Positions 50,836 through 64,000 of a stretch of DNA of 64,000 nt are shown in pieces. A program made the translations under genes and the position numbers. The stretch is from assembly GCA_029582155.1 (NCBI GenBank), contig CM055901.1, positions 39,856,616 through 39,920,615 of the forward strand. The letters run 5' to 3'. Within the stretch, counting starts at the first letter, position 1. Each line of letters opens with the position of its first letter. The stretch comes from Panopea generosa. Its lineage: Eukaryota; Mollusca; Bivalvia; Adapedonta; Hiatellidae. Under the pieces are notes generated by a model. It had not been told where the DNA came from, made no database searches, and saw nothing but the letters and a program-made list of their open reading frames with translations.

Positions 50836-51000
50836 TATACTATATAGTCTGAACACATAATCTATATGATACATTTTATAGTTAATTAGATATACTATAT
50901 AGCCAAAAAATATAACCGATATGATATATTGTATAGTTAGTTTATATATACTATATAGTCTAAACATATAATTAATATTATATATTGTATATATATTAAT
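50836..51000. repeat. AT-rich 55-56 bp repeat, three copies
   Basis: CTATATAG followed by a variable segment and ATAAT-ATATGATA-ATT-TATAGTTA recurs at 50840, 50895 and 50951, spacings 55 and 56. Confidence 0.85.
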
Positions 51001-51356
51001 CTCAGTAACACATGCATTTCAGAAAATAAAATCTCGAATCTTGTTTTTTATTCGTTATCAATGATGTGCCATTCTAAATTAAACTCTATTTAATTATTAT
51101 TTTGCAAATGACACAAGCTGCCATTTACAACATTATTGATACCGTAGCTAAGTCTCTTACTAATGCGCTAATGTTTTCCATGAATTAACAGGTTTATAAA
51201 ATCAACCGAAGGACAAATTATTTTACGATCGGCAATTATTAAGTCGACAAATTTAAATGATATATAATATGCTATTTGTTTCAATGGCGACTGTCAACAT
51301 TAAATACACTAGAAAAGATAAACATGACTTCCCAAACAAAAGACAAATGTTATGAT

Positions 51357-54300
51357 TACTCATGTGTTGTTTCATAGATGTCCAAAACAAGGTTAAATGA
51401 CATATCTAACAATGCCATGTGATGTTTTATAGATGTCCAAGACAAGGTTAAATGTCATATCTAATAATGCCATGTGTTGTTTTTCTAGAAGTCCAAGACA
51501 TGATAAAAATGACATATCTATCAATGCCATGTGTTGTTTTATAAATGCCCTAGACATGGTGGTTAAATGACATATCTATCAACGTCATGTGTTGTTTATA
51601 GATGTCCATGACAAGATTAAATGACATATTAAATGCAATGTGTTGTTTATAGATGTCTAAAATATTATTAAATGGCATATCTATCAATGCCATGTGTTGT
51701 TATATAGATGTCCAAGACATGTTTAAATAACATATCTATCAATGCCATGTGTTGTTTTATAGATAGCCATGACATGTTTAAATGACATATATATCAATGC
51801 CGTGTGGTGTTTATAACTGTCCGAGACATGTTTAAATGATATATCTATCAATGCCATGTGTTGTTTTATAGATGTCCAAGACATGTTTAAATGACATATC
51901 TATCAATGCCATATGTTGTTTTATAGATGTCCAAGACATGTTTAAATGACATATCAATCAATGCCATGTGTTGTTTATAGATGTCCAAGACATGTTTAAA
52001 TGACATATCTAACAATGCCATGTGTTGGTTTATAGATGTCCAAGACATGTTTAAATGACATATCTAACAATGCCATGTGTTGTTTTATAGATGCCCAGTA
52101 CATGTTTAAATGATATATCTATCAATGCCATGTGTTGTTTTATAGATGCCCATGATATGTTTAAATTACACATATATCAATGCCATCTGGTGTTTTAAAG
52201 ATGTAAAAGACATGTTTAAATGACATATCTATCATTTTCACATGTGGTTTTATAGATGCCCATGACATGTTTAAATGACATACATATATATCAATGCCAT
52301 CTGCTGTTTTAAAGATGCCAAAGACATGATTAAATGACATATCTATCAATGCCATGTGTTGTTTATAGATGTCCAAGACATGGTTAAATAATATTTCTAT
52401 CAATGTCATGTGTTGTTTAATAGATGTGAACGACATGATTAAATGACATATCTATCAATGCCATGTGTTGTTTATAGATGTCCATGACATTATTTAATGA
52501 CATATCTATCAATGCCATGAGTTGTATAATAGATGTCAAAGACATGTTTAAATGTCATATCTACCAATGCAATGTGTTCTTTCATAGAGGTCCAAGACAT
52601 GTTTAAATGACATATCTATCAATGCCATGTGTGGTTTAATAGATGTTTTAGATATGTTTAAATGTCATATCAATTGACATATCTATCAATGCCATGTGTT
52701 GTTTATAGATATCCAAGACATATTTAAATGACATATCTGTCAATGCCATATGTTGTTTTATAGATGTCCAAGACATGTTTAAATGCCATATATATCAATG
52801 CCATGTGTTGTTTTATAGATGTCCAAGCTATGTTTCAATGACATATCTACCAATGCAAAGTGTTCTTTTATAGATGTCCAAGACATGTTTAAATGACATA
52901 TCTATCAATGCCATGTGTGGTTTAATAGATGTCCAAGACATGTTTAAATGTCATATCAATTGACATATATATCAATGCCATGTGTTGTTTAATAGATGTC
53001 CAAGACATGTTTGAATGTCATATCAATTGACATATCAATCAATGTCATGTGGTGTTTATAGATGTCCAAGACATGATAAAATGACATATCTATCAATGTC
53101 ATGTGTTGTTTTATAGATGTGAAATACATGATGAAATGACATATCTATCAATGTCATATGTTGTTTTATAGATGTCAAAGACATGATTAAATGACATGTC
53201 TATCAATGGCATGTGTTGTTTAAAGATGTCTAAAACATGTTTAAATGATATATCTATTAATACAATCTGTTGGTTTATAGATATCCAAGACATGTTTAAA
53301 AGACATATCTATCAATATCATGTGTTGTTTATAGATGTGTAAGACATGATTAATGGACAAATCTATCAATGCCATCTGTTGTTTATAGATGCCCAAGGCA
53401 TGTTTTAATTACTTCCCTACTAATGCAATGTGTCGTTATATTGATGTCCAAGACATATTTAAATGACATATCTATCAATGCCATGTGTTGTTCATAGATG
53501 TTCAAGCAATGTTTAAATGACATATCTACCAATGCCATGTATTGTGTAATAGATGACCAAGACATGTTCAAATGGTATATCTATCAATGTCATGTGTCAT
53601 TTTATACATGTCCAAGATATGATTAAATGACATATTTATCAATGTCAAGTGTTGTTTGTAGATGTCAAAGATATGTTTAAATGACATATCTATCAATGCC
53701 GTATGCGGTTTAATAGATGTCAAGACATGTTTAAATGACATGTTTATCAATGCCATGTGTTGTTTTATAGATGTCCAAGACATGTTTAAATGACATATGT
53801 ATCAATGCCATGTGTTGTTTATAGATGTCCAAGACATATTTAAATGACATATCTATCAATGCCATGTGTTGTTTCATAGATGCCCAAGAAATAATTAAAT
53901 GACATAACTATCAATGCCATGTGTTGTTTTATAGATGTCAATGACTTGATTAAATGATATATCTATCAATGCCACGTTTTGTTTATAAATGTCCAAGACA
54001 TGTTTAAATAACATATCTATCAATGTCATGTGTTGTTTTATAGATGTCCAAGACAAGTTTAATTGACATATATATCAATGCCATGTGTGGTTTTATAGAT
54101 GTCCATGACATGTTTAAATGACATATATATACCAATGCCATGTGTTGTTTGTCGATGTCCAAGACATGATTATATGACATATCTTTCAATGTAATGTTTT
54201 ATTTATAGATAGTCCTAAGCCATGATTAATGACATATTTATCAATGTCATGTGTTGTTTAATAGATGTCCAAGACTTGTTTAAATGACATATCAAATGGC

Positions 54301-57300
54301 ATATCTATCAATGCCATGTGTCATTTTATAGATGTCCAAGACATGTTTAAATGACATATCTATCAATGCCATGTGTTGTTTTATAGATATCAATGACATG
54401 TTTAAACGACATATATATCAATGCCATGTGTTGTTTATAAATGTCCGAGACATGATTAAATGACATATCTATCAATGCCATGTGTTGTTAATAGATGTCC
54501 AAGACATAATTAAATGATATATGTATCAATGCCATGTGTTGTTTATAGATGTCCAAGACATAATTAAATGACATATCTAATAATGCCATGAGTTGTTTGT
54601 AGATGTCTAAGACATGTTTAAATGACATATCTATCAATGCAATGTGTTGTTTATGGATGTCCAAGATATTATTAAATGGCATATCAATCAATGCCATTTG
54701 TTGTTATATAGATGTCCAAGACTTGTTTAAATGACATATCTATCAATGCCATGTGTTGTTTTATAGATATCCATGACATGTTTAAATGACATATATATCG
54801 ATGTCATGTGTTGTTTATAAATGTCCGAGACATGATTAAATGACATATCTATCAATGCCATGTGTTGTTTACAGATGTCCAAGACATAATTAAATGACAT
54901 ATGTATCAATGCCATGTGTTGTTTATAGATTTCCAAGATATGATTATATGATATATATATCAATGTAATGTTTTATTTATAGATATCCAAGACATGATTA
55001 AATGACATATCTATCAATGCCATGTGTTGTTTGTAGATGTCCAAGACATGTTTAAATGACATATCTATCAATGCAATATGTTGTTTATAGATGTCCAAGA
55101 TATTATTAAATGACAAATCTATAAATGTCATGTGTTGTTATATAGATGTCCAAGACATGTTTAAATGACTTTTATCAATGTCATGTGTTGTTTCATAGAT
55201 ATCCAAGACATGTTTTAATGACATATCTATCAATGCCATGTGTCATTTCATAGATGTCCAAGCCATGTTTAAATGACATATTTATCAATGTAATGTGTTG
55301 TTTTATAGATGTCCAAAACATGATTAAACGACATCTCTATCAATGCAAAAAGTTGTTTTATAGATGTCTTAGACATGTTTAAATGACATATGAAATGGCA
55401 TGTATATCAATACCACATGTCCTTCTATAGATGTGCAAGACATATTTAAATGACATATCTATCAATTTCACGTGATGTTTAAAATATGTGAAAGACATGT
55501 TTGAATGACATATCTATCAATGTCATGTTGTGTTTATAAATGTCCATGACATGATTAAATGACATATCTATCAATGCCATGTGTTGTTCATAGATGTCCA
55601 AGACATAATTAAATGACATATATCAATGTCATGTGTTGTTAATAGATTGTCCAATATATGATTATATGACATATATATCAATGTCATGTGTTGTTTATAA
55701 ATGTCCATGACATGATTAAATGACATATCTATCAATGCCATGTGTTGTTCATAGATGTCCACGACAAAATTAAATGACATATCTATCTATGTAATGTTTT
55801 GTTTATAGATGTCAAAGATATGAATAAATGACATACCTATCAATGCCATGTGTTGTTTTATACATGTCCAAGACATCTTTAAATGACATATCAACTGCAT
55901 ATTTATCGATGCCATGTGTCATTTATTAGATGTCCAAGACATGTTTAAATGACATATCTATCAATGACATGTCTTGTTTTATAAATTTCAAAGACATGTT
56001 TAAACGACATATCTATCAATGCAAAGTGTTGTTTTATTGATGTCCAAAACATGTTTAAATGACATATCAAATGGCAAATCTATCAATACCATGTGTCCTT
56101 TTATCAATGTCCAAGATACATTTAAATGACATATTTATGAATTTCACATGTGTTTTTATAGATGTCCAAGATATGTTTAAATAACATATCTATCAAGTTC
56201 ATGTGTTGTTTTATAGATGTCCAAGACAAGTTTAAATGACATATCAAATGGCATATATATCAATGCCATGTGTCATTTTATATATGTCCTAGACATGTTT
56301 AAATGACATATCTATCAATGCCATGTGTTGTTTTATAGATGTCCATGACATTTTTAAATGATATATATTATAACAATGCCATGTGTTGTTTATAGATGTC
56401 CGAGAAAAGATTATATGACATATCTATCAATGCCATGTGTTGTTTATAGATGTCCAAGACATAATTAAATGACATATATCAATGTCAAGTGTTGTTTATA
56501 GATGTCAAATTTATGATTATATGACATATCTATCAATGTAATGTTTTATTTATAGATGTCCAAGACATGATTAAATGGCATATCTATCAATGTCATGTGT
56601 TGTTTTATAGATGTCCAAGACATGTTTAAATGACATATCAAATGGCATATCAATCAATGCCATGTGTCATTTTATAGATGTCCAAGACATGTTTAAATGA
56701 CATATCTATCAATGCGATGTGTTGCTTTATAGATATCCATGACATGTTTAAATGACATATATATCAATGCCATGTGTTATTTATAAATGTCCGAGTCACG
56801 ATTAAATGACATATCTATCAATGCCATGTGTTGTTTATAGATGTCCAAGACATAATTAAATGACATATGTATCAATGCCATGTGTTGTTTATAGATGTCC
56901 AAGATATGATTATATGACATATCTATCAATGTAATGTTTTATTTATAGATGCCCAACACATGATTGAATGACATATCTATCAATGCCATGTGTTGTTTGT
57001 AGATGTCCAAGACATGTTTAAATGACATATCTATCAATGCCATGTGTTGTTTATAGATGTCTGAGATATGATTAAATGACATAACTATAAATGCCATATG
57101 TTGTTATATATATGTCCAAAACATGTTTAAATGACATATCTATCAATGTCATGTGTTGTTTAATAGATGTCCAAGACATGATTAAACGACATCTCTATGA
57201 ATGCAAAGTGTTGTTTTATAGATGTCCAAGACATGTTTAAATGACATATGAAATGGCATATCTATCAATACAACTTGTCCTTCTATAGATGTCCAAGACA

Positions 57301-59391
57301 TATTTAAATGACATATCTATCAATTTCACGTGGGATTTCATAGATGTCCAAGACATGTTTTAATGACATATCTATCAATGTCATGTGTTGTTTATAAATG
57401 TCCATGACATGATTAAATGACTTATCTATCAATGCCATGTGTTGTTTATAGATGTCCAAGACATAATTTAATGACATATATATCTATGTAATGTGTTGTT
57501 TATAGATGTTCAGGACATGAATAAATGAAATACCTATCAATGCCATGTGTTGTTTTATAGATGTCCAAAAACATGTTTAAATGACATATCAAATGCATAT
57601 CTATCGATGCCATGTGTCATTTAATAGATGTCTAAGACATGTTTAATAGACATATCTATCAATGCCATGTCTTGTTTTATAAATTTCCAAGACATGTTTA
57701 AACAACATATCTATCAATGCAAAGTGTTGTTTTACAGATGTACAAGACATGTTTAAATGACATATCAAATGGCAAATCTATCAATACCATGTGTCTTTTT
57801 ATAGATGTCCAAGACATATTTAAATGACATATTGATCAATTTCACGTGTGTTTTTATAGATGTCCAAGACATGTTTAAATAACATATCTATCAATTTCAT
57901 GTGATGTTTTATAGATGTCCAAGACAAGTTTAAATGACATATCAAATGGCATATATATCAATGCCATGTGTCATTTTATATATGTCCTAGACATGTTTAA
58001 ATGACATATCTATCAATGCCATGTGTTGTTTTATAGATGTCCTTAACATTTTTAAATGATATATATTATAACAATGCCATGTGTTGTTTATAGATGTCCG
58101 AGAAAAGATTATATGACATATCTATCAATGCCATGTGTTGTTTGTAGATGTCCAAGACATGTTTAAATGACATATCTATCAATGCAATATGTTGTTTATA
58201 GATTTCCAAGATATTATTAAATGACAAATCTATAAATGTCATGTGTTGTTATATAGATGTCAAAGACATGTTTTAATGACTTTTATCAATGTCATGTGTT
58301 GTTTCATAGATATCCAAGACATGTTTTAATGACATATCTATCAATGCCATGTGTCATTTCATAGATGTCCAAGCCATGTTTAAATGACATATTTATCAAT
58401 GTAATGTGTTGTTTTATAGATGTCCAAAACATGATTAAACGACATCTCTATCAATGCAAAAAGTTGTTTTATAGATGTCTTAGACATGTTTAAATGACAT
58501 ATGAAATGGCATGTATATCAATACCACATGTCCTTCTATAGATGTGCAAGACATATTTAAATGACATATCTATCAATTTCACGTGATGTTTAAAATATGT
58601 GAAAGACATGTTTAAATGACATATATATCAATGTCATGTGTTGTTTATAAATGTCCATGACATGATTAAATGACATATCTATCAATGCCATGTGTTGTTA
58701 ATAGATGTCCAAGACATAATTAAATGACATATCTATCTATGTAATGTGTTCCATGACATGAATACATGACATACCTATCAATGCCATGGGTTGTTTTATA
58801 GATGTCCATGACATGTTTAAATAACATATCAAATGCATATTTATCGATGCCATGTGTCATTTAATAGATGTGCAATACATGTTTAAATGACATATCAATC
58901 AATGCCATGTCTTGTTTTATAAATTTCCAAGACATGTTTAAACGACATATCTGTCAATGTCATGTGTTGTTTTATAGATGTCCAAGACATGTTAAAATGG
59001 CATTTCAAATGGCATATCTATCAATGCCATGTGTCATTTTATAAATGTCCATGACATATTTAAATGACATATATATCAATGCCATGTGTTGTTTATAGAT
59101 GTCCTTGACATGATTTAATTACATATCTATCAATGCCATATCTTGTTTATAGATGTCCAATTTATGATTATATGACATATCTATCAATGTAATGTTTTAT
59201 TTATAAATGTCCAAGACATGATTAAATGACATATCTACCAATGCCATGTGTTGTTTGTAGATGTCCAAGACATGTTTAAATGACATATCTATCAATGCCA
59301 TGTGTCATTTCATAGATGTCCAAGCCATGTTTAAATGACTTATTTATCAATGTAATGTTTTGTTTTATAGATGTTCAAGACATGATTAAAC
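51357..59391. repeat. Large minisatellite array, 57-bp unit, about 140 copies
   Basis: Units read TGTCCAAGACATGTTTAAAT, GACATATCTATCAATGCC, ATGTGTTGTTTTATAGA. Some units are shortened to CATATCAAATGGCATATC junctions. Larger duplications are visible: the GACTTTTATCAATGTC variant is at 55167 and 58278 (3111 apart) with matching flanks, and ATGGCAAATCTATCAATACC is at 56071 and 57769 (1698 apart). The period is divisible by 3, so minus-strand frames (SFNHVLDIYKQHMALIDM-type) stay open for some units; they are not genes. Confidence 0.97.
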
Positions 59392-60225
59392 TTTACATTT
59401 ACAAACTGAATTGACTGAATCAAGATTCACATAAATCTCCAACCGTGTCATCCGGTTTTGAATTCAAGCAAAGTCCATCAATGTAGTATAATGAGAAGAA
59501 TTTGAAAAAAAGTAGTAGATATATATTTTAAATCCAACATAAATAATATAAAACATAAGCAATATTTTAATAAAATTCAAATACTTAGCTTTGCATTCAT
59601 GATAAAAACATGAAAACATCCATTTCGAAATTGTCAATGTAACGAGTTTAATGAAAACATTAGCACAAATAACGGTCAATGAGGCTAATTTTTATAACCC
59701 GCAAGGAAGCTTTGATTTAAATAGTTTGAGTGATTTTTTAATTTACATATTTGTTTTCACTACATATATTTCATGTCAAACCCCAAACTAGGATTAAGTA
59801 CCTAAGTTAAAATAATAGCGACAATCCAATTATTCGCTCGTACAAATTTGTTACTTAATGTGAAAACTGATTTAATGGGTTGATTTTGAACATAATGACG
59901 TGTAAATATTTGGCGAGTACTTCAAAATAGCATATTGAAAGTTTTGATAAAGCGAATGCTTACAAATTGCTGATACAAAACGACTGAACATTCGGACATA
60001 ATGATATATCGCGTGCACCGTGTGTTTCACGTGGTGGAGTGAAGTGTATTTGTACCTATACAAGATAAGACAAGATAAGTGAAGTTGAAATCATTCAGAT
60101 ATATTGATATGATAGAAGCGTCTGGAGCTATGTCGGGTGATACGATTAAAATCAACGGAAATGAGATTAGATAAAACTCCGTTTTTCAAAAGACGCAAAT
60201 CATTGTTAAATCATTATTCACAAAT
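59392..60225. other. AT-rich spacer between arrays
   Basis: No gene or known repeat seen; short open frames here lack any family signature. Confidence 0.35.
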
Positions 60226-61150
60226 AATTATCTCCATATATATATTTACTCACCGTAGTCTGGTCTGTACATTTATGTCTTGGTTATTCACAAATAATTA
60301 TCTCCATATATATATCATGCATTGTGAATGAGCATCTGAAAATTCCCAACAATCGTAAATTCCGTTGTTGTGAATTTAATTATCTCCCTTTATGAAATTA
60401 AATATATATGAATTCACTGTATCTATATGATCCAACGGGTTTCTAAATATGTCCTTTATATAGCATGTGAGTAGCCATGAATCCTTAACTGGATCCTACT
60501 CATATAAAGCTATCAGTTCATGTATGTAAATTTGTCCACCCTGTCCAGATGTGTTGCATGTAATTCCATAGTGGTCGACACCAAATTTATTGGTTTGGCA
60601 GAGGCCTTGATATTGTATCTATGGTTTGCATTGTAGCTAGGCGCACTCGCCGTAGTCTGGTCTGTACATTTTTGTCTTGGTTATTCACAAATAATTATCT
60701 CCATATATATATATATAAAATCGGAACTTCTGTTGTTAATTTAATTATTTCCCTTTATGAAATAAAATACATATAAATTCACTGTATCTTCATGACCCAA
60801 CGGGTTTAAATATTTCCTTTATATAGCAATTGAGTAGTCATGCATCCTCAACTGGATCCTACTCATATAAAGCTATCAGTTCATGTATGTAAACTGTCCC
60901 TCCAGTATAGATGTGTTGCATGTAAATCAATAGTATATAAGTCATGGTTGACACCATATTTATTGGTTTAGCATTGTATCTATGGTTTGCATTGTAGCTA
61001 GGCGCGCTCGCCGTGGTCTGGTCTGTACATTTATGCCTGGTAATTCACAAATAAGTATCTTCATATATATATATATATATATATATATCATACATTGTGA
61101 ATGTAAAAGATCCCAAAAATCGGAAATTCCGTTGTTGTGAATTAAATTAT
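60226..61150. repeat. Long-unit tandem repeat, 360-400 bp, about 2.5 copies
   Basis: CCGTAGTCTGGTCTGTACATTT-type phrases occur at 60253, 60650 and 61011 (spacings 397 and 361). The following TTATTCACAAATAATTATCT, CAACGGGTTT, GGATCCTACTCATATAAAGC and TAGCTAGGCGC blocks recur in order. A TA microsatellite lies at 61060-61089. Confidence 0.9.
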
Positions 61151-62516
61151 CCTCCTTTATATGTACAGTCATGCGCATAACTTTATCTGTAGTGCTCAAT
61201 AACAGCTGGTTTGAAAGAATCATTTAAAGAATTATTTATTAATGTCAGAAAAAAATTACAAACGTACATTGTTTATTATGTAAATGTTTACTATTCAAAT
61301 ACTTAAAATATTATTTAACTAAACTGTAGACTAATATATTAAGACTCGAAACAACCTCGTTTACGTGACGATGCGGAAAGTTTAATTTGTGACTGATATG
61401 TAATAAATATGGCTTACCTTCTCACACACTACGGAAAGTCCAAGCTTTATGTGTGTACATTAATGATTACTTATCTTGTGTTACTTTTAGCTATGTATTG
61501 ATATGCATATGATTTGTATAATAATGTCTAAACTTCAAATTGGTAAAGTATAGAAGAAATATTACGTCCAATAAATTGTTCAAACTTGCATTCAAAATCA
61601 AAAGTGTGGTTTTATCGTCAGTGGGTTCTTTTTGAAACCTTAGTTCTCGAAAGATAATTAAGAAATAAGCATAACAATCTGGCAAAACTCAAAACCACAC
61701 TATCGACCTCATTTAACTGTATATATACATTTTAAAGTACCACAAAAACCTAATGTTTTTTTTCATGTACTTGACTTTGACCTCTTTTGGGTGGGTGTGG
61801 GGATATCTTATTGAAATATGTGTAAACAACGTAACTATTCGACACATGCCGTGACCTCGAATGGAGAGGACCTACACATTTATCACTTATATACTGACTA
61901 CATCGCACGAATTAGCCAAAGACTAACATAGAGATGAAAGTCCTTGCATAGCTGAACATTACACGTATATGCATTCATTTGCTTTCAACCCATAATTAAT
62001 ATATTTATTATCTAAAAGTGCTTTGCTCAAATGAAAATAAATCAAATATTTTCTTTACAAATGAAAATTTAGGGAAATAAATAGAACATGAATAGGTATA
62101 GGGTTGTCGCTTACATTGCCGTTAAAACTTAAAACAAAAACAAAGAACGGGTAACTTATGTCAATCTTTTAAATATATTTAAATGTGTTATCTTAAATAT
62201 TTATTAGTTCCACAGCGTTAAGTTAAAGTCTGATCCAAGCAAATTTTAAAATAAAATGTTCATAATATTAAAACGACATATCAGTGACGAACAGACATCA
62301 TCTTGCGCATATATAGACCTATTAAATAATATATAAATAGTATGCACTTGGACAAGTACACAATACGTACCGAGCGTTCTAAGACACCAGTCTGTGCCAA
62401 GTGACCAAGGATCGATGTTTTAAGGGCAAATACATAATTGGGGATTTTACCAAGTTTAGAATGGCCTGCTATGCAAAGCCCCTTATCTAAAAAAGGAAAA
62501 CATTTATAAGACGCTT
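61151..62516. other. AT-rich DNA, unassigned
   Basis: No supported gene, RNA or repeat seen. Confidence 0.35.
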
Positions 62517-63617
62517 GGTAATCAGGCGGCGATATAAAGATCAAGGACAATAACAACGTCGTGCATAGAATTACGCGGGACGTTCACCTAGCCCCCCCCC
62601 CCCCCCCCCCCCCCCCCCCCGCAGTCCAGTGGTAATCAGGCGGCAATATAAAGATCAAGGACAATAACAACGTCGTGCAAAGAATTACGCAGGACGTTCA
62701 TCTAGCCCCCTGCAGTCCAGTGGTAATCAGGCGGCGATAAAAAGATCAAGGACAATAACAACGTCGTGCATAGAATAATGCGGTACTTTCACCTAGCCCC
62801 CCCCCCCCGCAGTCCAGTGGTAATCAGGCGGCAATATAAAGATCAAGGACAATAACAACGTCGTGCAAAGAATTACGCAGGACGTTCATCTAGCCCCCTG
62901 CAGTCCAGTGGTAATCAGGCGGCGATAAAAAGATCAAGGACAATAACAACGTCGTGCATAGAATAACGCGGTACTTTCACCTAGCCCCCCCCCCCCCCCG
63001 CCCCTGCAGTCCAGTGGTAATCAGGCGGCGGTATATAGATAAAGAACATTAAAAAAACAACGTCGTGCATGGAATAACACGGGACGATCACCTAGCCCCC
63101 CTGCAGTCCAACAGTAATCATAAGGCGATATATAGATAAAGGACAATAAGAACGTCGTTCATAGAATAACGTGGGACGCCGACCTAGCCCCCTGCAGTCC
63201 AGTGGTAATAAGGCGGCGATATAAAGATAAAGGACAATAATAACGTCGTGCATAGAATTACACGGGGCGTTCAGTCAAGTGGTAATCAGGCGGCGATATA
63301 TAGATAAAGGACAATAACAACGTCGTGCATAAAATTACGAGGGACGTTCATATAGCCCCCTGCAGTCCAGTGGTAACTAGGCGGCGATATATAGATAAAG
63401 GACAATAACAACATCTTGCATAGATGCGCGGGATGCTCATCTAGCCCCCTGCAGTCGAGTGGTTATCAGGCTGCGATATGTAGGTAAAGGACAAGAAGAA
63501 CGTCGTGCATAGAATTACGAGAGACGTCTACCTAGCCCCCTGCAGTCCAGTGGTAATCAGGTGGCGATATATAGATAAAGGACAATAACAACGTCGTGCA
63601 TAGAATTACGTGGGACG
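62517..63617. repeat. 91-bp tandem array with variable poly-C tracts, about 12 copies
   Basis: Units run GGTAATCAGGCGGCGATATA, AAGATCAAGGACAATAAC, AACGTCGTGCATAGAATTAC, then GGGACGTTCACCTAG, a C run and TGCAGTCCAGT. The C run is 29 bases at 62592-62620, 12 at 62797-62808 and 15 at 62985-62999, and about 5 in most other units. Units starting near 62631 and 62720 are repeated almost exactly at 62818 and 62907, a dimer of about 187 bp. Confidence 0.95.
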
Positions 63618-63619
63618 TC

Positions 63620-64000
63620 GGAGCAGACTTTTTTAAAAATACGGAAACTGAAGTTGTCCCATGTCTAAATACAATATTTAACAAAATCTTAGATAGCGGT
63701 ACTTATCCAGATGCTTGGTCAGAAAGTATTCTATGCCCAATACACAAATCCGGATTAAAAGACGACCCAAATAATTACAGAGGAATTTCGCTAATAAGCA
63801 TTATGTACAAAATATTTTCTAATATTGCTACGCAAAGAATTGACAGTTGGGCTGAACGTGAACATAAGATTGATGAGGCGCAAGCAGGCTTCAGATCTGG
63901 TTATTCTGCAATAGATAACATCTTCTCCTTACAAGCACTTGTACAGAAATATATTTCAAAGAAAGGAGGGCATTTTTACTGTCTTTTCGTAGACTTTAGC
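63620..64000 (+). mobile_element. LINE reverse transcriptase, 5' part, running off the window
   Basis: An uninterrupted frame of 127 codons to the window edge. It reads PCLNTIFNKILDSGTYPDAW, then ILCPIHKSG, then DPNNYRGISLISIMYKIFSN, then EAQAGFRSGYSAIDNIFSLQ, ending in YCLFVDFS, which is RT motif A. It begins abruptly at the edge of the 91-bp array, so either the insertion is 5'-truncated into the array or the array has grown beside it. No stops or frameshifts are seen here, so it is younger than the intronic LINEs. Confidence 0.88.

Noticed and set aside
52161-55780. Series of minus-strand frames with a 19-residue repeat
   Set aside because: By-product of the 57-bp unit being divisible by 3; no start context and no conserved flanks.
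51357-59391. p53 response elements (AGACATGTTT fits the decamer half-site)
   Set aside because: Half-sites recur only every 57 bp, while a response element needs two within about 13 bp; the match is a property of one amplified unit.

Overview
The window looks like bivalve-mollusc nuclear DNA: AT-rich, intron-rich, full of non-LTR retrotransposon (LINE) pieces of the kinds common in lophotrochozoans, with a tRNA-derived SINE carrying the CCTCCACC core, and with very large minisatellite arrays. The species is not determinable by eye; a freshwater or marine clam or mussel such as Dreissena or Mya is only a guess.

The one confident host gene is a GAREM homologue (GRB2-associated regulator of MAPK signalling; CABIT domain plus C-terminal SAM domain). 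Its three coding exons are far apart on the + strand: 14459-14671, 23023-23107 and 41753-44598. Joined at good GT/AG sites with matching phases (0, then 1), they give 1047 codons plus stop. Intron 1 (8.35 kb) is about 97% tandem repeat. Intron 2 (18.6 kb) is a graveyard of mobile elements.

Layout: 1-762, 3' end of a LINE; 762-12574, about 215 copies of a 55-bp unit with higher-order structure; 12600-12874, a CpG-rich single-copy island that may be the promoter or a non-coding first exon; 13940-14127, a SINE; then GAREM exon 1. Intron 1 holds a 56-bp array (14821-17973) joined directly to a 48-bp array (17974-22905). Intron 2 holds a 23-bp repeat, several decayed LINE fragments on both strands, a 1.8-kb foldback element with roughly 400-bp inverted arms rich in YY1- and NRF1-like sites (30049-31836), small minisatellites, and an antisense 434-codon integrase-type ORF of the Ginger/KRBA2 kind (36063-37367) next to a cluster of palindromes. 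GAREM exon 3 carries an in-frame GAA (poly-Glu) tract, SH3-type proline motifs, four Y-E-N motifs suited to the GRB2 SH2 domain, and the SAM domain.

Downstream of the gene: weakly featured AT-rich DNA with a 152-bp hairpin (47205-47356), a dispersed mollusc repeat, several small arrays, a large 57-bp array (51357-59391), a roughly 360-400-bp tandem segment (60226-61150), a 91-bp array with long poly-C runs (62517-63617), and the start of an apparently young LINE reverse transcriptase running off the window (63620-64000). Tandem arrays make up close to half of the 64 kb.

I found no convincing new multigene system. The most notable points are the GAREM reconstruction across repeat-filled introns, the series of unrelated arrays with unit length 55-57 bp, the TGAGTCA-bearing array upstream of an ERK-pathway gene, the foldback element with promoter-like arms, and the antisense integrase ORF.
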